Made by a program: the position numbers and the translations under genes. The notes below the pieces were generated by a model. That model searched no databases, was not told the DNA's origin, and was given only the letters and a program-made list of their open reading frames with translations. A DNA stretch of 64,000 nucleotides from the NCBI RefSeq assembly GCF_016861975.1, contig NZ_BOMB01000025.1, positions 56,547-120,546 of the forward strand. Direction: 5' to 3'. This document shows positions 46,512-56,296 of this stretch, piece after piece. Positions within the stretch are counted from its first letter, which is position 1, and each line of letters opens with the position of its first letter. This DNA comes from Actinocatenispora rupis (lineage in GTDB: Bacteria > Actinomycetota > Actinomycetes > Mycobacteriales > Micromonosporaceae).

Positions 46512-46669
46512 GGTCCTGACAGAAAGGCGTCGGATGGCTGGCGAGGCTCAGGGCGGGGCTGCCAAGGCGGAGGTGCAGTCGCATACCGGTGTTGTATGCG
46601 ACTGTGCCGACAACGTCGGCAGCGTCGTCCTGAGTCCGCCAGGCGCCGACAGTCCTTTCTGTTAGGACC
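46512..46669. repeat. 158-bp element with 16-bp inverted ends and internal hairpins
   Basis: Ends GGTCCTGACAGAAAGG (46512-46527) and CCTTTCTGTTAGGACC (46654-46669) are inverse copies with one mismatch. Inside are CAGTCGCATAC / GTATGCGACTG (46576-46586, 46594-46604) and GCCGAC / GTCGGC (46606-46620). It could be a MITE-like element or the fold of a non-coding RNA. No clear target-site duplication was seen. Confidence 0.6.
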
Positions 46670-46935
46670 GCTTAGGCAGCCCGGCCGGTACCCGCGCCGC
46701 AGGTCACCGCGCGTCCGCGCCGGACCCGGTCCGTACACAGTGGACGGTCGTGGGGGGTGCCGGGCGGCCGTGCGTGACGGGTCTCGCGGGTGCGCCCCGG
46801 CAACCTTTCCGGCGCCCGGCCCGTCTGGGACGTGCGGAGGGTGGCCGGGTCGGAACCGTCCACTGAGGACAGTCTGTGTCCGTTGTACTGCAACGGATGG
46901 GGGCTGGCGCGCGTCGTGGACGTGGTCGTACTGGT

Positions 46936-47019
46936 GGCGCGTGGACGGCGGGGATCCGGGCGGTCGGGGTGCTGGGTGGTCGGCGTGGGGACCTTGGTGT
47001 CGGTGGCGGCGCGCGGTCA
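46936..47019. repeat. 84-bp direct repeat, copy 1
   Basis: Begins GGCGCGTGGACGGC and ends GCGCGGTCA. Copy 2 at 47050-47133 begins and ends almost identically and shares internal GGCGGTCGGGG and GACCTTGGTGTCG. The spacer is 30 bp. Confidence 0.7.
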
Positions 47020-47049
47020 GGCCGGCGGCGGCCGGTGAAGTGGGTCTGA

Positions 47050-47133
47050 GGCGCGTGGACGGCAGGGGGCCAGGCGGTCGGGGCGCTGGGCGGTCGTGCG
47101 GCGACCTTGGTGTCGTGGGCGACGCGCGGCTCA
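47050..47133. repeat. 84-bp direct repeat, copy 2
   Basis: Diverged second copy of the unit at 46936-47019, ending 17 bp before the AT-rich hairpin. No coding potential was recognised. Confidence 0.7.
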
Positions 47134-47149
47134 AACGCACGCTTTTTGG

Positions 47150-47206
47150 ACATTGTTCAACTGTGTCATTGTCCAATTGTCGAACAATGACACAGTTGAA
47201 CAGTGT
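47150..47206. repeat. AT-rich long inverted repeat, copy 2
   Basis: Left arm begins ACATTGTTCAACTGTGTCAT (47150-47169). The right arm (47182-47206) is its near-perfect inverse, with the loop around CAATTG. The word TTCAACTGTGTCATTGT is almost identical to the arms of the element at 11503-11567. Confidence 0.85.
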
Positions 47207-47382
47207 GGCCGAGCGTAATCGCTCAGCTCCGTCGGCGCCCAGCCCCAGCCCGACCCCGCCCACCCCGTACGGCGCCGCCCCTCAACCGCCCCGGACAGCA
47301 CCGCCGGAATCCCGTACGGTTGAGCCGAAAGCGCGGTCGAAGAATCCTCGATGCACCGGGTGCCGGCCGGGCCGCGCCAGCC

Positions 47383-48052
47383 TCAGACTCCCGGGTTCGG
47401 GTGTACCGCGCGGCGGAGGCCGACGGTGCGGTAGTCGTCGTGGCCGAGCCAGTACTCGGCATGTCGGAGCAGGGTGGTCCGCAGTTCCGCCGCCCGGCCG
47501 ACCCGCCGCGGCACGTCGTTGGTACCCGGGACGCCGTCGTCCTGTTCCAGCGCGTCCGCGGCCCTCATGCCCGCGGGGATGAGGGCGCGGATGAGGTGCC
47601 GTTCGGCGTCCGGTGCCGCTTCGATCTGGGCGACGAGTTCGCCGACGTGTTGGGCGAGCAGTGCCCAGGGCGCCACGGCCTCGGGGTCGTTGGCCGGGTT
47701 ACCTGCCGCTCGGGAGTACGCGACGGCGCGCATGATCCGGACCAGGAGCGCACGGTACCGGGAGGCGTCGGCCGCACCGGTGGCGGCCCGGGTGGTCGCC
47801 CGGACGAGTGGATGGATGCGAGCGCTGCGCAGCAGCGGCGGGCCGTCTTCCGCGGTCGCCGTGACGACGTCCGGTCGATGTCGGCGGCGAAGAGATCCGA
47901 GGTACGCAGCGGAGCCAGATCGCGGGTGAGCAGGTTGTAGGGGATGGGGCCGGGCGCGGTCGAGGCGAGCAGTACTGCGTGCCGTGGTGGAGGTTCGCCT
48001 GCCGGGCCGCGCCGTACGCCTCGGCGCGCTGCGCCCCGTGGTCCGGGTCCAT
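47383..48052 (-). pseudogene. Frameshifted hypothetical gene
   Basis: Three frames together give one continuous protein of ~222 aa. It begins MDPDHGAQRAEAYGAARQAN at ATG 48052 (GGAGGAGG upstream). It then needs a shift near 47966-47980 to read AVLLASTAPGPIPYNLLTRD, and a second shift near 47873-47883 to read DVVTATAEDGPPLLRSARIH. The remaining ~165 residues to the stop are uninterrupted and helical (LLAQHVGELVAQIEAAPDAE). No family was recognised. Either two real mutations or assembly errors explain it. The gene is downstream of acs on the same strand, beyond a terminator. Confidence 0.6.
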
Positions 48053-48117
48053 CGACACGCCTCCTCCGGTGACGACGCGACCACAGTACCCGGAAGGGTT
48101 TGGTACGCAACGGAAAG

Positions 48118-48147
48118 CGGCCCGCACCGAAGTCGGTGCGGGCCGCG
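48118..48147 (-). terminator. Terminator hairpin after acs
   Basis: Perfect 14-bp arms GCGGCCCGCACCGA and TCGGTGCGGGCCGC separated by two bases, 16 bases beyond the acs stop. Confidence 0.8.
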
Positions 48148-48163
48148 TCGCGGCGGTACCGGA

Positions 48164-50161
<1,998 letters not shown>

Positions 50162-50377
50162 CAGCGCGACTCCCTCTCCGACGTGCCATTCCGGCGACGT
50201 TTCCTGATGGTCAACTTAGTGCGACGACCCACACATGGCGAGTGCTGGGTCCGCCTGACCGCATGGTGGACCTTGATCGGTACGGGTAGGTTTCGGTCAT
50301 CACCGGTCATCGGGCGTGCAGAAACTGCGCGCTCCGCCGGCACCCGCCACGGGCGCCCGGTAGGTACCGTGCCAGGC

Positions 50378-51112
50378 ATGACCGTGCTCAAGCGCCTGCT
50401 CGACCTACCCGACGTATCGACGGATCTCGACGCCGCCCGGGCCGCGCTCGACACCGTCCTGGCCGATCGCGCGCTCCGCCGTACCGGGGGGCCGCTGGCC
50501 GCCGAGGTCTCGTTGCGCTGCGCGCACGCCTCCGCCGAGCTGGAGGGCACCGAGGCCGACCTCGACGCCGTACGGGCCGGCACCGTCACGGACCCCCTCG
50601 TACAGGGGGCGCTGCGGGTGGCCGAGGCGCTGCCCGGTCTCGGCGACACCTGGGTACGCGCGCCCGGGCAGGCGCTGGCCCGGCTGCACCTGCTCGCCGC
50701 CCGCGACATCCTGCCGGAGGACCAGCTCGGGCGGCCGGCACTGGCCGGGTCCGCGCGGCTGAGGTTCGGTGGGCTGCTGGGCCTGATCGCCGACCCCGAG
50801 CCGGGGCCGGGCCTGCTGCACGCCGCCGTCGTACACGCCGAGTTGCTGACCCTCGCGCCGTTCCCCGGTCCGAACGGGGTGGTCGCCCGCGCCGCCGCCC
50901 GGCTGACGCTGACGGCCCGCGGGGTCGACCCCCGCGGGCTCGCGCTCATCGACGTCGCGCACCTCGCCCGCCAGCCCGAGTACCAGGGCGCGGCCAACGC
51001 GTACGCGACCGGTACCTCGGACGGGGTGCGCTCGTGGCTGCGGCACTACGCGGCAGCCGTGACCGCCGCGGCCGAGGAGACCGCGGCGGTCCAGAAGACC
51101 CTGGTCGGTTAG
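50378..51112 (+). CDS. Degenerate Fic-like protein
   Basis: Protein of 244 aa. The helical layout and the stretch AELLTLAPFPGPNGVVARAA resemble a Fic core (HPFxxGNGR), but the catalytic His is replaced (LAPF) and the GNGR loop reads GPNGVVAR. The AMP-transfer reaction is therefore doubtful; it could be a structural or regulatory relative. TACCGT (50365-50370) lies seven bases before ATG 50378, so the mRNA may be leaderless. Its last 4 bp overlap the convergent membrane-protein gene. Confidence 0.65.
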   Translation: MTVLKRLLDLPDVSTDLDAARAALDTVLADRALRRTGGPLAAEVSLRCAHASAELEGTEADLDAVRAGTVTDPLVQGALRVAEALPGLGDTWVRAPGQALARLHLLAARDILPEDQLGRPALAGSARLRFGGLLGLIADPEPGPGLLHAAVVHAELLTLAPFPGPNGVVARAAARLTLTARGVDPRGLALIDVAHLARQPEYQGAANAYATGTSDGVRSWLRHYAAAVTAAAEETAAVQKTLVG

Positions 51113-51681
51113 CGCTCGGCGGCCGCGGCCTGCAGCCGCGCGGCGCGGGCCTGCGCCACCGCCACGTACCGGACGGTGAAGAGCATCGGCAGGACGAAGC
51201 TGGCGATGTGCACGATCACCACGATCGTGGTCCCGGCACCCGCGGCGGCGCACGTGAGGTTGATGGCGCCGCTGAGCGTGAACGCGACGGCCCAGGCCAG
51301 CGTGATGATCACGTTGGTACGGATGAACAGCGGCTTGTCCCAGACCTCGCGGGGCTGGCTCAGCTTCGCGATGCCCAGCGTGAAGGGCTGCCGGATCGCC
51401 AGCGAGAACCACGAGATCAGGGCGAGCCACAGCGAGGAGATCGCCGGCATGTACGCCCGCAGGCCCGAGTCCGGTACGGCGAAGGCGAAGGCAGTGGTCG
51501 CGGCGAAGAAGACGACCGAGCCGAGTTCGATGATGAGCGACGCGGCGGGGCGGTGTCGCGCGAAGCCGGCCACGAGGGTCGCGCCGGTGAGGACCAGCGC
51601 CGTGAGCGCGGCCCACTTCCACTGTGCGGACGGGACCACCGCGTACACGATCCAGGGGGCGAAGGCCAGCAGGTACGACAT
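51109..51681 (-). CDS. Six-segment membrane protein under PadR control
   Basis: Integral membrane protein of 190 aa with about six hydrophobic segments (AFAPWIVYAVVPSAQWKW, ALTALVLTGATLVAGFA, LGSVVFFAATTAFAFAVP, SSLWLALISWFSLAI, VIITLAWAVAFTLSGAI, IVVIVHIASFVLPMLFTV). No named family recognised with certainty. ATG 51681 has GGAG upstream. It is divergent from a PadR regulator across a perfect inverted repeat, the classic layout of a PadR-controlled membrane or efflux gene. Confidence 0.8.
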   Translation of the reverse strand: MSYLLAFAPWIVYAVVPSAQWKWAALTALVLTGATLVAGFARHRPAASLIIELGSVVFFAATTAFAFAVPDSGLRAYMPAISSLWLALISWFSLAIRQPFTLGIAKLSQPREVWDKPLFIRTNVIITLAWAVAFTLSGAINLTCAAAGAGTTIVVIVHIASFVLPMLFTVRYVAVAQARAARLQAAAAER

Positions 51682-51706
51682 GGGCGCTCCTTGAACACTC
51701 CTTCAT

Positions 51707-51745
51707 TGACATGTCGAAACTAGAACGTGCGCTGGCGACATGTCA
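51707..51745. promoter_or_regulatory. PadR operator
   Basis: Perfect 10-bp inverted arms TGACATGTCG (51707-51716) and CGACATGTCA (51736-51745), each containing the ACATGT core, with 19 bp between. It lies in the gap between the divergent membrane-protein and padR genes and fits the ATGT/ACAT pattern of PadR sites. Confidence 0.75.
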
Positions 51746-51769
51746 AGGTTGGAATGTAGGCTGTGCGGC

Positions 51770-52285
51770 ATGAGTCTCCGTCACGCACTGCTCGGCCTGC
51801 TCGTCGACAAGCCCGCCAGCGGGTACGACCTGCTCAAGGACTTCGCCGGATCGCTCGCGAACGTCTGGCCGGCCACCCAGAGCCAGATCTACACCGAGCT
51901 GACCAAGATGGCCGCCGCCGAGCTCATCACCGTCACCGACGCCGGCCCGCGCGGACGCAAGGAGTACGCGCTGACCGACGCCGGGCTCGCCGAGCTGCGG
52001 CACTGGCTCACCGAGATACCGCCGAACCGGCCGCAGCGCAGCGACGTCCTGCTGCGCGTGTTCTTCCTCGGGGTGGTCGACCGGGAACAGGCGCGGGAGT
52101 ACCTGCGTGGGCTCGCCGAGAAGGCGCGCCAGGAACACGAGGAGCTGGTCGGGATTCTCGAACGGACCGACTGGGAGGGCGGTGACCTGGCGACCTACGG
52201 TCGGCTCGCCCTGGAGTACGGCCTGCGGTTCACCGACACCAGGCGCGAATGGGCCGAGTGGGCCGTCGACCGCATCCGCACCTGA
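51770..52285 (+). CDS. PadR-family transcriptional regulator
   Basis: Regulator of 171 aa: N-terminal winged helix (LRHALLGLLVDKPASGYDLL and YTELTKMAAAELITVTDAGP) and a C-terminal helical dimerisation domain (PNRPQRSDVLLRVFFLGVVD onward). ATG 51770 is seven bases after TAGGCT (51757-51762); an in-frame ATG at 51740 would lie inside the operator. It probably represses itself and the divergent membrane protein. Confidence 0.9.
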   Translation: MSLRHALLGLLVDKPASGYDLLKDFAGSLANVWPATQSQIYTELTKMAAAELITVTDAGPRGRKEYALTDAGLAELRHWLTEIPPNRPQRSDVLLRVFFLGVVDREQAREYLRGLAEKARQEHEELVGILERTDWEGGDLATYGRLALEYGLRFTDTRREWAEWAVDRIRT

Positions 52286-52314
52286 GGGTCGGGCCGGTGG
52301 ATCCGGCCCGACCC
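52286..52314. terminator. Bidirectional terminator after padR
   Basis: Perfect 12-bp arms GGGTCGGGCCGG and CCGGCCCGACCC around TGGAT, between the convergent padR and Q/P-rich membrane-protein genes. Confidence 0.8.
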
Positions 52315-52321
52315 CGGTGAC

Positions 52322-52972
52322 CTACTGCTGACCCGGCCAGAGCGGCTGGTTCGTCTGCTGCGGCGGCGGAGGCGGCGGCGCCTGCTGCTGCCCGTACGAC
52401 GGGGCGGCCGGCGGCTGCGTCGGCTGACCCTGCTGCGCCGGCTGACCGTACTGCTGGCCCTGCTGCGGCTGCCCGTACTGCTGCTGCGGCTGCGCGCCGT
52501 ACTGCGCCGGCTGGCCCTGCTGGCCGCCGTACTGCTGCTGCGGCTGCGCCCCGTACTGCGCGGGCTGACCCTGCGGCGCCCCGTACTGCGGCGCCCCGAA
52601 CTGCTGCTGCGGTTGCCCCGGCTGGCCGTACGGCTGGGGTGCGGCGTACGGCGTGGCCTGCGCCGGGCCCGTCGAGTTCTTCCCCTTCACCAGCGCCACG
52701 ATCCCGTTGATGATCGCGATGATCGGCAGGATGAAGATGTAGAACGAGATGAAGACGCTGTCCGGGTCGCCGAGCTCCAGGTACAGCCCGTAGATCAGGC
52801 CGACCACGCCGACAATCCCGGTGAACACCGTGCGGCCCGAGCCGGACTTGCGCACGAAGGCCAGGATCGCGAGGCCGGCGCAGATCAGACCGGCGATGAT
52901 GTAGAACACCCCGACGGCCCGGATGCCGCCCTCGCTGATCGTGCCCACGGCGAGAGTCGCTGTGTGGTTCAT
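52322..52972 (-). CDS. Small membrane protein with Q/P/G/Y-rich tail
   Basis: Protein of 216 aa. About residues 1-95 carry three membrane segments (GVFYIIAGLICAGLAILAFV, TGIVGVVGLIYGLYLEL, FISFYIFILPIIAIINGIVAL). The remaining ~120 residues are a low-complexity tail built on QPQQQYG and GQPAQYGA units, ending in PPPPPPQQTNQPLWPGQQ. Function unknown. The tail could mediate protein assembly on the cytoplasmic side, as do Pro/Gln-rich domains of actinobacterial polar-growth and cell-wall proteins. ATG 52972. Confidence 0.75.
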   Translation of the reverse strand: MNHTATLAVGTISEGGIRAVGVFYIIAGLICAGLAILAFVRKSGSGRTVFTGIVGVVGLIYGLYLELGDPDSVFISFYIFILPIIAIINGIVALVKGKNSTGPAQATPYAAPQPYGQPGQPQQQFGAPQYGAPQGQPAQYGAQPQQQYGGQQGQPAQYGAQPQQQYGQPQQGQQYGQPAQQGQPTQPPAAPSYGQQQAPPPPPPQQTNQPLWPGQQ

Positions 52973-53092
52973 GAATGACTTCCTCGGGGGGATGTGTGGC
53001 CGGGTGGTTGCCGGCGTCGCCCGAGACTAGGACATGGATACGACCCCTGGCCATCGCCTGCGGCCAGGGATCGCGTCCGTGCTACCGCCCGG

Positions 53093-54085
53093 CTACTGCG
53101 GGTTCGGCCACTGCTGGCCCTGCGGCGGCATCGGCGGCTGCGGAGCCGGCTGCCCCTGCGGCGCCTGCTGCACCGGCTGGTTGACCACCGGGTACGGTGC
53201 CGTCGGCGAGTCACCGGCCTGCGGATACGCCGCCTCCGGCGGCTGCTGGTACATGGCCTGCTCCGGCTGGTACTGCGGGGCCTGCGGGTAGCCCTGCGGT
53301 GGCATCGGGGCCTGCGGCCTCGGCGGCTGCGGGTAGATCGTCGGCCCGATCTCCAGATGGCTGAGCACCGCGCCGACCGCCGCGACCAGCGCGCCGAACA
53401 GCATCAGGTACCCGCCCCAGGAGAACGACATCTCCACGGCCGAATCGGTCTCGCTGCTGAACTGCACCGCGAAGTCGTGGCCGAAGATCGCGCTCTTCGA
53501 CGACGTCGCGTACCCGAACAGGGCGAGGAACAGGAAGATCGTCACGCCGATCTGCAGGTGACCGGTACGGAAGCCGGCGACCTCGCGGTCCCGCGGCACC
53601 GCCATCCGCGCGGCCGCGAGGCTGATCGCGACCAGCCCACCGAGTACGACGAACCAGGTCAGCGGCGCCATGAACGTCTCGGTCGCCCACGCGCTGAACC
53701 AGGTCGGCAGGTGGTGCCGCTCCAGGTCGTTGCTGAACCGGCTGTCCGAGTAGCCCACGAACGGCGCGAACGAGAACACGAACACGAGCAGCCCACCGAA
53801 CGCGGTCATCGCGTCACCGATCAGGATCCGCCGCTCCGGCGCCCAACCCGGGCCGGGCAGCTTCGCGAACGGTGCACCCGACGGTTGCGGCATCGGCTGG
53901 CCGTACTGCTGCTGTTGTTGCGGCGGCGGGCCGGGCGGCGCCGACGACGGATGCGGGGCGGCCGGCGCCTGCTGTGGCACCGGCTGCCCCTGCTGCGGTT
54001 GCGGATATCCGGCGGACGGGTGCGGTGGCGGTGGCTGCCCGTACGGCGAGGGGGGATTCGCCTGTGACGGGTCGGTCGGCTGCAT
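53093..54085 (-). CDS. Membrane protein with two Q/P-rich terminal regions
   Basis: Protein of 330 aa, preceding the gene at 52322 on the same strand. A Pro/Gln-rich N terminus (~1-70; PQPQQGQPVPQQAP) is followed by four membrane segments (AMTAFGGLLVFVFSFAPFVG, WFVVLGGLVAISLAAARM, IGVTIFLFLALFGYATS, GGYLMLFGALVAAVGAVL) and a second Pro/Gln-rich tail. ATG 54085 is chosen because AAGGAG precedes it. The core resembles actinobacterial proteins of unknown function. The shared composition with its neighbour suggests a common complex. Confidence 0.75.
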   Translation of the reverse strand: MQPTDPSQANPPSPYGQPPPPHPSAGYPQPQQGQPVPQQAPAAPHPSSAPPGPPPQQQQQYGQPMPQPSGAPFAKLPGPGWAPERRILIGDAMTAFGGLLVFVFSFAPFVGYSDSRFSNDLERHHLPTWFSAWATETFMAPLTWFVVLGGLVAISLAAARMAVPRDREVAGFRTGHLQIGVTIFLFLALFGYATSSKSAIFGHDFAVQFSSETDSAVEMSFSWGGYLMLFGALVAAVGAVLSHLEIGPTIYPQPPRPQAPMPPQGYPQAPQYQPEQAMYQQPPEAAYPQAGDSPTAPYPVVNQPVQQAPQGQPAPQPPMPPQGQQWPNPQ

Positions 54086-54780
54086 CGGTGGGGGCTCCTT
54101 GCTCGTCAACGTCGGCGCATTCGGCAGCTTTGCAGACTATCGGAGCCGCGACAGGGGTGGCCGGCCCTGCCGCCGTGCCCCCGGCCTCGGCCCCCCGACC
54201 TGCACATCCCCCGGTACTCGGCCAGCTCGGCGCGGGCGCGTGGAGTTTCCCCGGTGTTCGCCGTTCGTGTTTCCGCGCGGATGCGGGCGAGGACCACGCC
54301 CTCCCTCACCGGCCAGAGTCCTTGGGAGAACGTGCAGCGGCCAGGGTCTCCCGGTCGTTCCGGGTTCGCGCCGACGGTCGAGGGGCGCGGTCGTGGCGGT
54401 ACGGCGCGGGGATCGGTGCGGTGGCCCCGTGTTTCAGGCCGCTGCGGTCGGGTTTCCCCAAGGGGACATGGAACCAGGGGGACATGGAAGAGGGGCGCCT
54501 CGTGGCGCCCCTCGACACGGACGGCCGGGTTACCAAGCGTGCACCTGTTCTCGTCGGTGCGGGACCTGTGGTCCCGGTCGACGCGCCTCCCGCGGCTGGT
54601 CGCGCGTGGGTGCCCGGTGTCGTGCCACGGAGCTCGACCGAGACGGGGAACGTCCGCCCACGAGCTTGGACGAGGTCCGTACCCCCTTTCTACGCCGACC
54701 TGCGCTGATACGCCAGCGTCCGGAGCGGATGACCCGTCGATCGGGCAACTCTCCGCTGTTCACGGGGGCCGATTGTGAGC
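54086..54780. other. Intergenic region, no convincing gene
   Basis: About 700 bp between the leftward membrane-protein gene and the siderophore operon. It holds a hairpin at 54490-54513 and a small repeat of GGGACATGGAA (near 54465-54490). Long frames here are shadows. The iron box begins at 54781. Confidence 0.6.
54490..54513. terminator. Stem-loop in the gap before the siderophore operon
   Basis: Perfect 10-bp arms GAGGGGCGCC and GGCGCCCCTC around a TCGT loop. There is no gene directly upstream on the plus strand, so it may end a small RNA or be incidental. Confidence 0.45.
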
Positions 54781-54799
54781 TTAGGTCAGGCTACCCTAA
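54781..54799 (+). promoter_or_regulatory. Iron box (DmdR/IdeR site) of the siderophore operon
   Basis: TTAGGTCAGGCTACCCTAA matches the actinobacterial DtxR-family consensus TTAGGTTAGGCTAACCTAA at 17 of 19 positions. It contains TACCCT (54792-54797), a plausible -10, and ends nine bases before ATG 54809. Iron-loaded repressor would therefore sit on the promoter and shut the operon off. Confidence 0.9.
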
Positions 54800-54808
54800 G
54801 CTGCCGTC

Positions 54809-56296
54809 ATGATCACGTCACCAACGTCGTCGCCGCCCGGACGTACCGAGCCGGTGCCTCACGAGGTGGGCCTGCTGGCGGGCGACCCGGTCGGGCTCGC
54901 CCGGCTCGGCATGCTCGTCACCGAACTGACCCGGGCCGCGCGCGCCGGGCTGCGCCGCCGGTCCGGGCCGCTGCCCCCGCTCACCCCGGACGAACTCGCC
55001 GCGCAGGTCCGCGCCGACCTCGCCGGTGGCGTACTCCCGCGGGACGGGCGGGGGACGGCGGCGGTCGTCGACCTGGTCCGGCGGTACGCGGCGGGCACGG
55101 TGGACCTGGCGGACCCGGCCGCGGCGGCGCACCTGCAACCGCCGGCGCTGACGGTTGCGGTGTCCGCGGAGGCGGTGGCGGCGGCGTTCAACGCGAGCGT
55201 CGACACCTGGGACTCCGGGCCGTACGCGGTGGAGTTGGAGCGGCACGTGGTGCGCGCGCTGCTCGACCTGGTCGGGTTGCCGGCGACCGGCGACGGCGTG
55301 TTCACCTCCGGCGGTACGGCGTCGAACCTGCACGCGCTGCTCATCGCGCGGGACGCGGCCGCGCGCCGGCTGGGCGTGGATCCGGCGCGCGGCTGGCCGG
55401 CCCGACCCGTCGTGTACTGCTCGGCCGCGGCGCACTTCTCGACCGCGCGGGCCTGCGCCGTACTCGGGTTGGGCGCGGACGCGGTGCGCACGGTGCCGGT
55501 GGACGGGGAGTACCGGATGCGGGTGGAGGTGCTGGCCCGGGAACTGGCCGCGTTGGGGGACGACGCGGTGCCGGTCGCGGTCGTCGCCACCGCCGGTACG
55601 ACGGACTACGGATCGGTGGATCCGTTGCGGGAGTGCGGAATCCTGGCCCGGCGGTACGGGGCGCGGCTGCACGTGGACGCCGCGTACGGTGGGGGCGCGC
55701 TGTTCTCGGACCGGCTGCGGCACCTGCTGTCCGGTGTGGACGGTGCCGACACGGTGACCCTCGACCTGCACAAGGTCGGGTGGCAGCCGGCGGCGGCGAG
55801 CGTGCTGCTGTCCCGGGACGCGGCCGATTTCGCGCCGCACCGGGTGGACTACCTGAACCCCGCGGACGACGGCGCCGCCGGGTACGACGGGCTGCTGGAC
55901 CGGTCGGTGCTCGCCACCACGCGCCGGGCGGACGCGTTGAAGGTGGCCGCGACGTTCCTGGCGTACGGGCGGGACGGGCTCGGCGGGATGCTGGACGCCT
56001 GCCACGACCTGGCCCGGCACGCGGAGCGCCGGATCGCCGCGCACCCGCGGTTCGACCTGGCCGCCGGCGCGACGCTGACCACCGTCGTCTTCCGGTACCG
56101 GGACGGCACGGACGGGGTGAACGGGGCGCTGCGACGGCGGCTGATGCGGTCGGGAACGGCGCTGCTCGGGCGGACCGCGGTGCCGGAGCGGGGCGTGCAC
56201 CTGAAGCTGACGATGCTGAACCCGGCGGCGCGGCCGGAGGACGTGGACGAGCTGCTGGCCGCGGTCGCCGCGGCGGGTGCGGAGGTGGCCGCATGA
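54809..56296 (+). CDS. PLP-dependent decarboxylase of the siderophore operon (DesA/RhbB-like)
   Basis: Group II PLP decarboxylase of 495 aa. Motifs: VFTSGGTASNLHALLIARDA, HFSTARACAVLGLG, VATAGTTDYGSVDPL, LHVDAAYGGGALFS and the Schiff-base Lys in TLDLHKVGWQPAAASVLL. It should make the diamine precursor from lysine, ornithine or diaminobutyrate; the substrate cannot be fixed by reading. Start ATG 54809 lies nine bases after the iron box, giving a nearly leaderless mRNA; GTG 54854 is an alternative. First gene of the operon; it overlaps the next by ATGA. Confidence 0.88.
   Translation: MITSPTSSPPGRTEPVPHEVGLLAGDPVGLARLGMLVTELTRAARAGLRRRSGPLPPLTPDELAAQVRADLAGGVLPRDGRGTAAVVDLVRRYAAGTVDLADPAAAAHLQPPALTVAVSAEAVAAAFNASVDTWDSGPYAVELERHVVRALLDLVGLPATGDGVFTSGGTASNLHALLIARDAAARRLGVDPARGWPARPVVYCSAAAHFSTARACAVLGLGADAVRTVPVDGEYRMRVEVLARELAALGDDAVPVAVVATAGTTDYGSVDPLRECGILARRYGARLHVDAAYGGGALFSDRLRHLLSGVDGADTVTLDLHKVGWQPAAASVLLSRDAADFAPHRVDYLNPADDGAAGYDGLLDRSVLATTRRADALKVAATFLAYGRDGLGGMLDACHDLARHAERRIAAHPRFDLAAGATLTTVVFRYRDGTDGVNGALRRRLMRSGTALLGRTAVPERGVHLKLTMLNPAARPEDVDELLAAVAAAGAEVAA

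Larger units (their letters stand above)
46358..47382. other. Repeat-rich intergenic region, no convincing gene
   Basis: About 1 kb without a supported gene; the frames here are shadows with Pro/Arg-rich products. It holds an element with inverted ends (46512-46669), two variants of the GTCCACNGTGGAC palindrome (46733-46745, 46858-46870), an 84-bp direct duplication (46936-47019 and 47050-47133) and the second AT-rich hairpin (47150-47206). Confidence 0.7.

Noticed and set aside
46427..47263. Long leftward frame across the repeat-rich gap, Pro/Arg-rich product
   Set aside because: It runs through the AT-rich hairpin and the duplicated block, has no sensible start signal, and its composition is that of an antisense frame in GC-rich DNA.
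54099..54812. Frames in the gap before the siderophore operon
   Set aside because: They lack ribosome sites and domains, and they run into the iron box that controls the decarboxylase gene.
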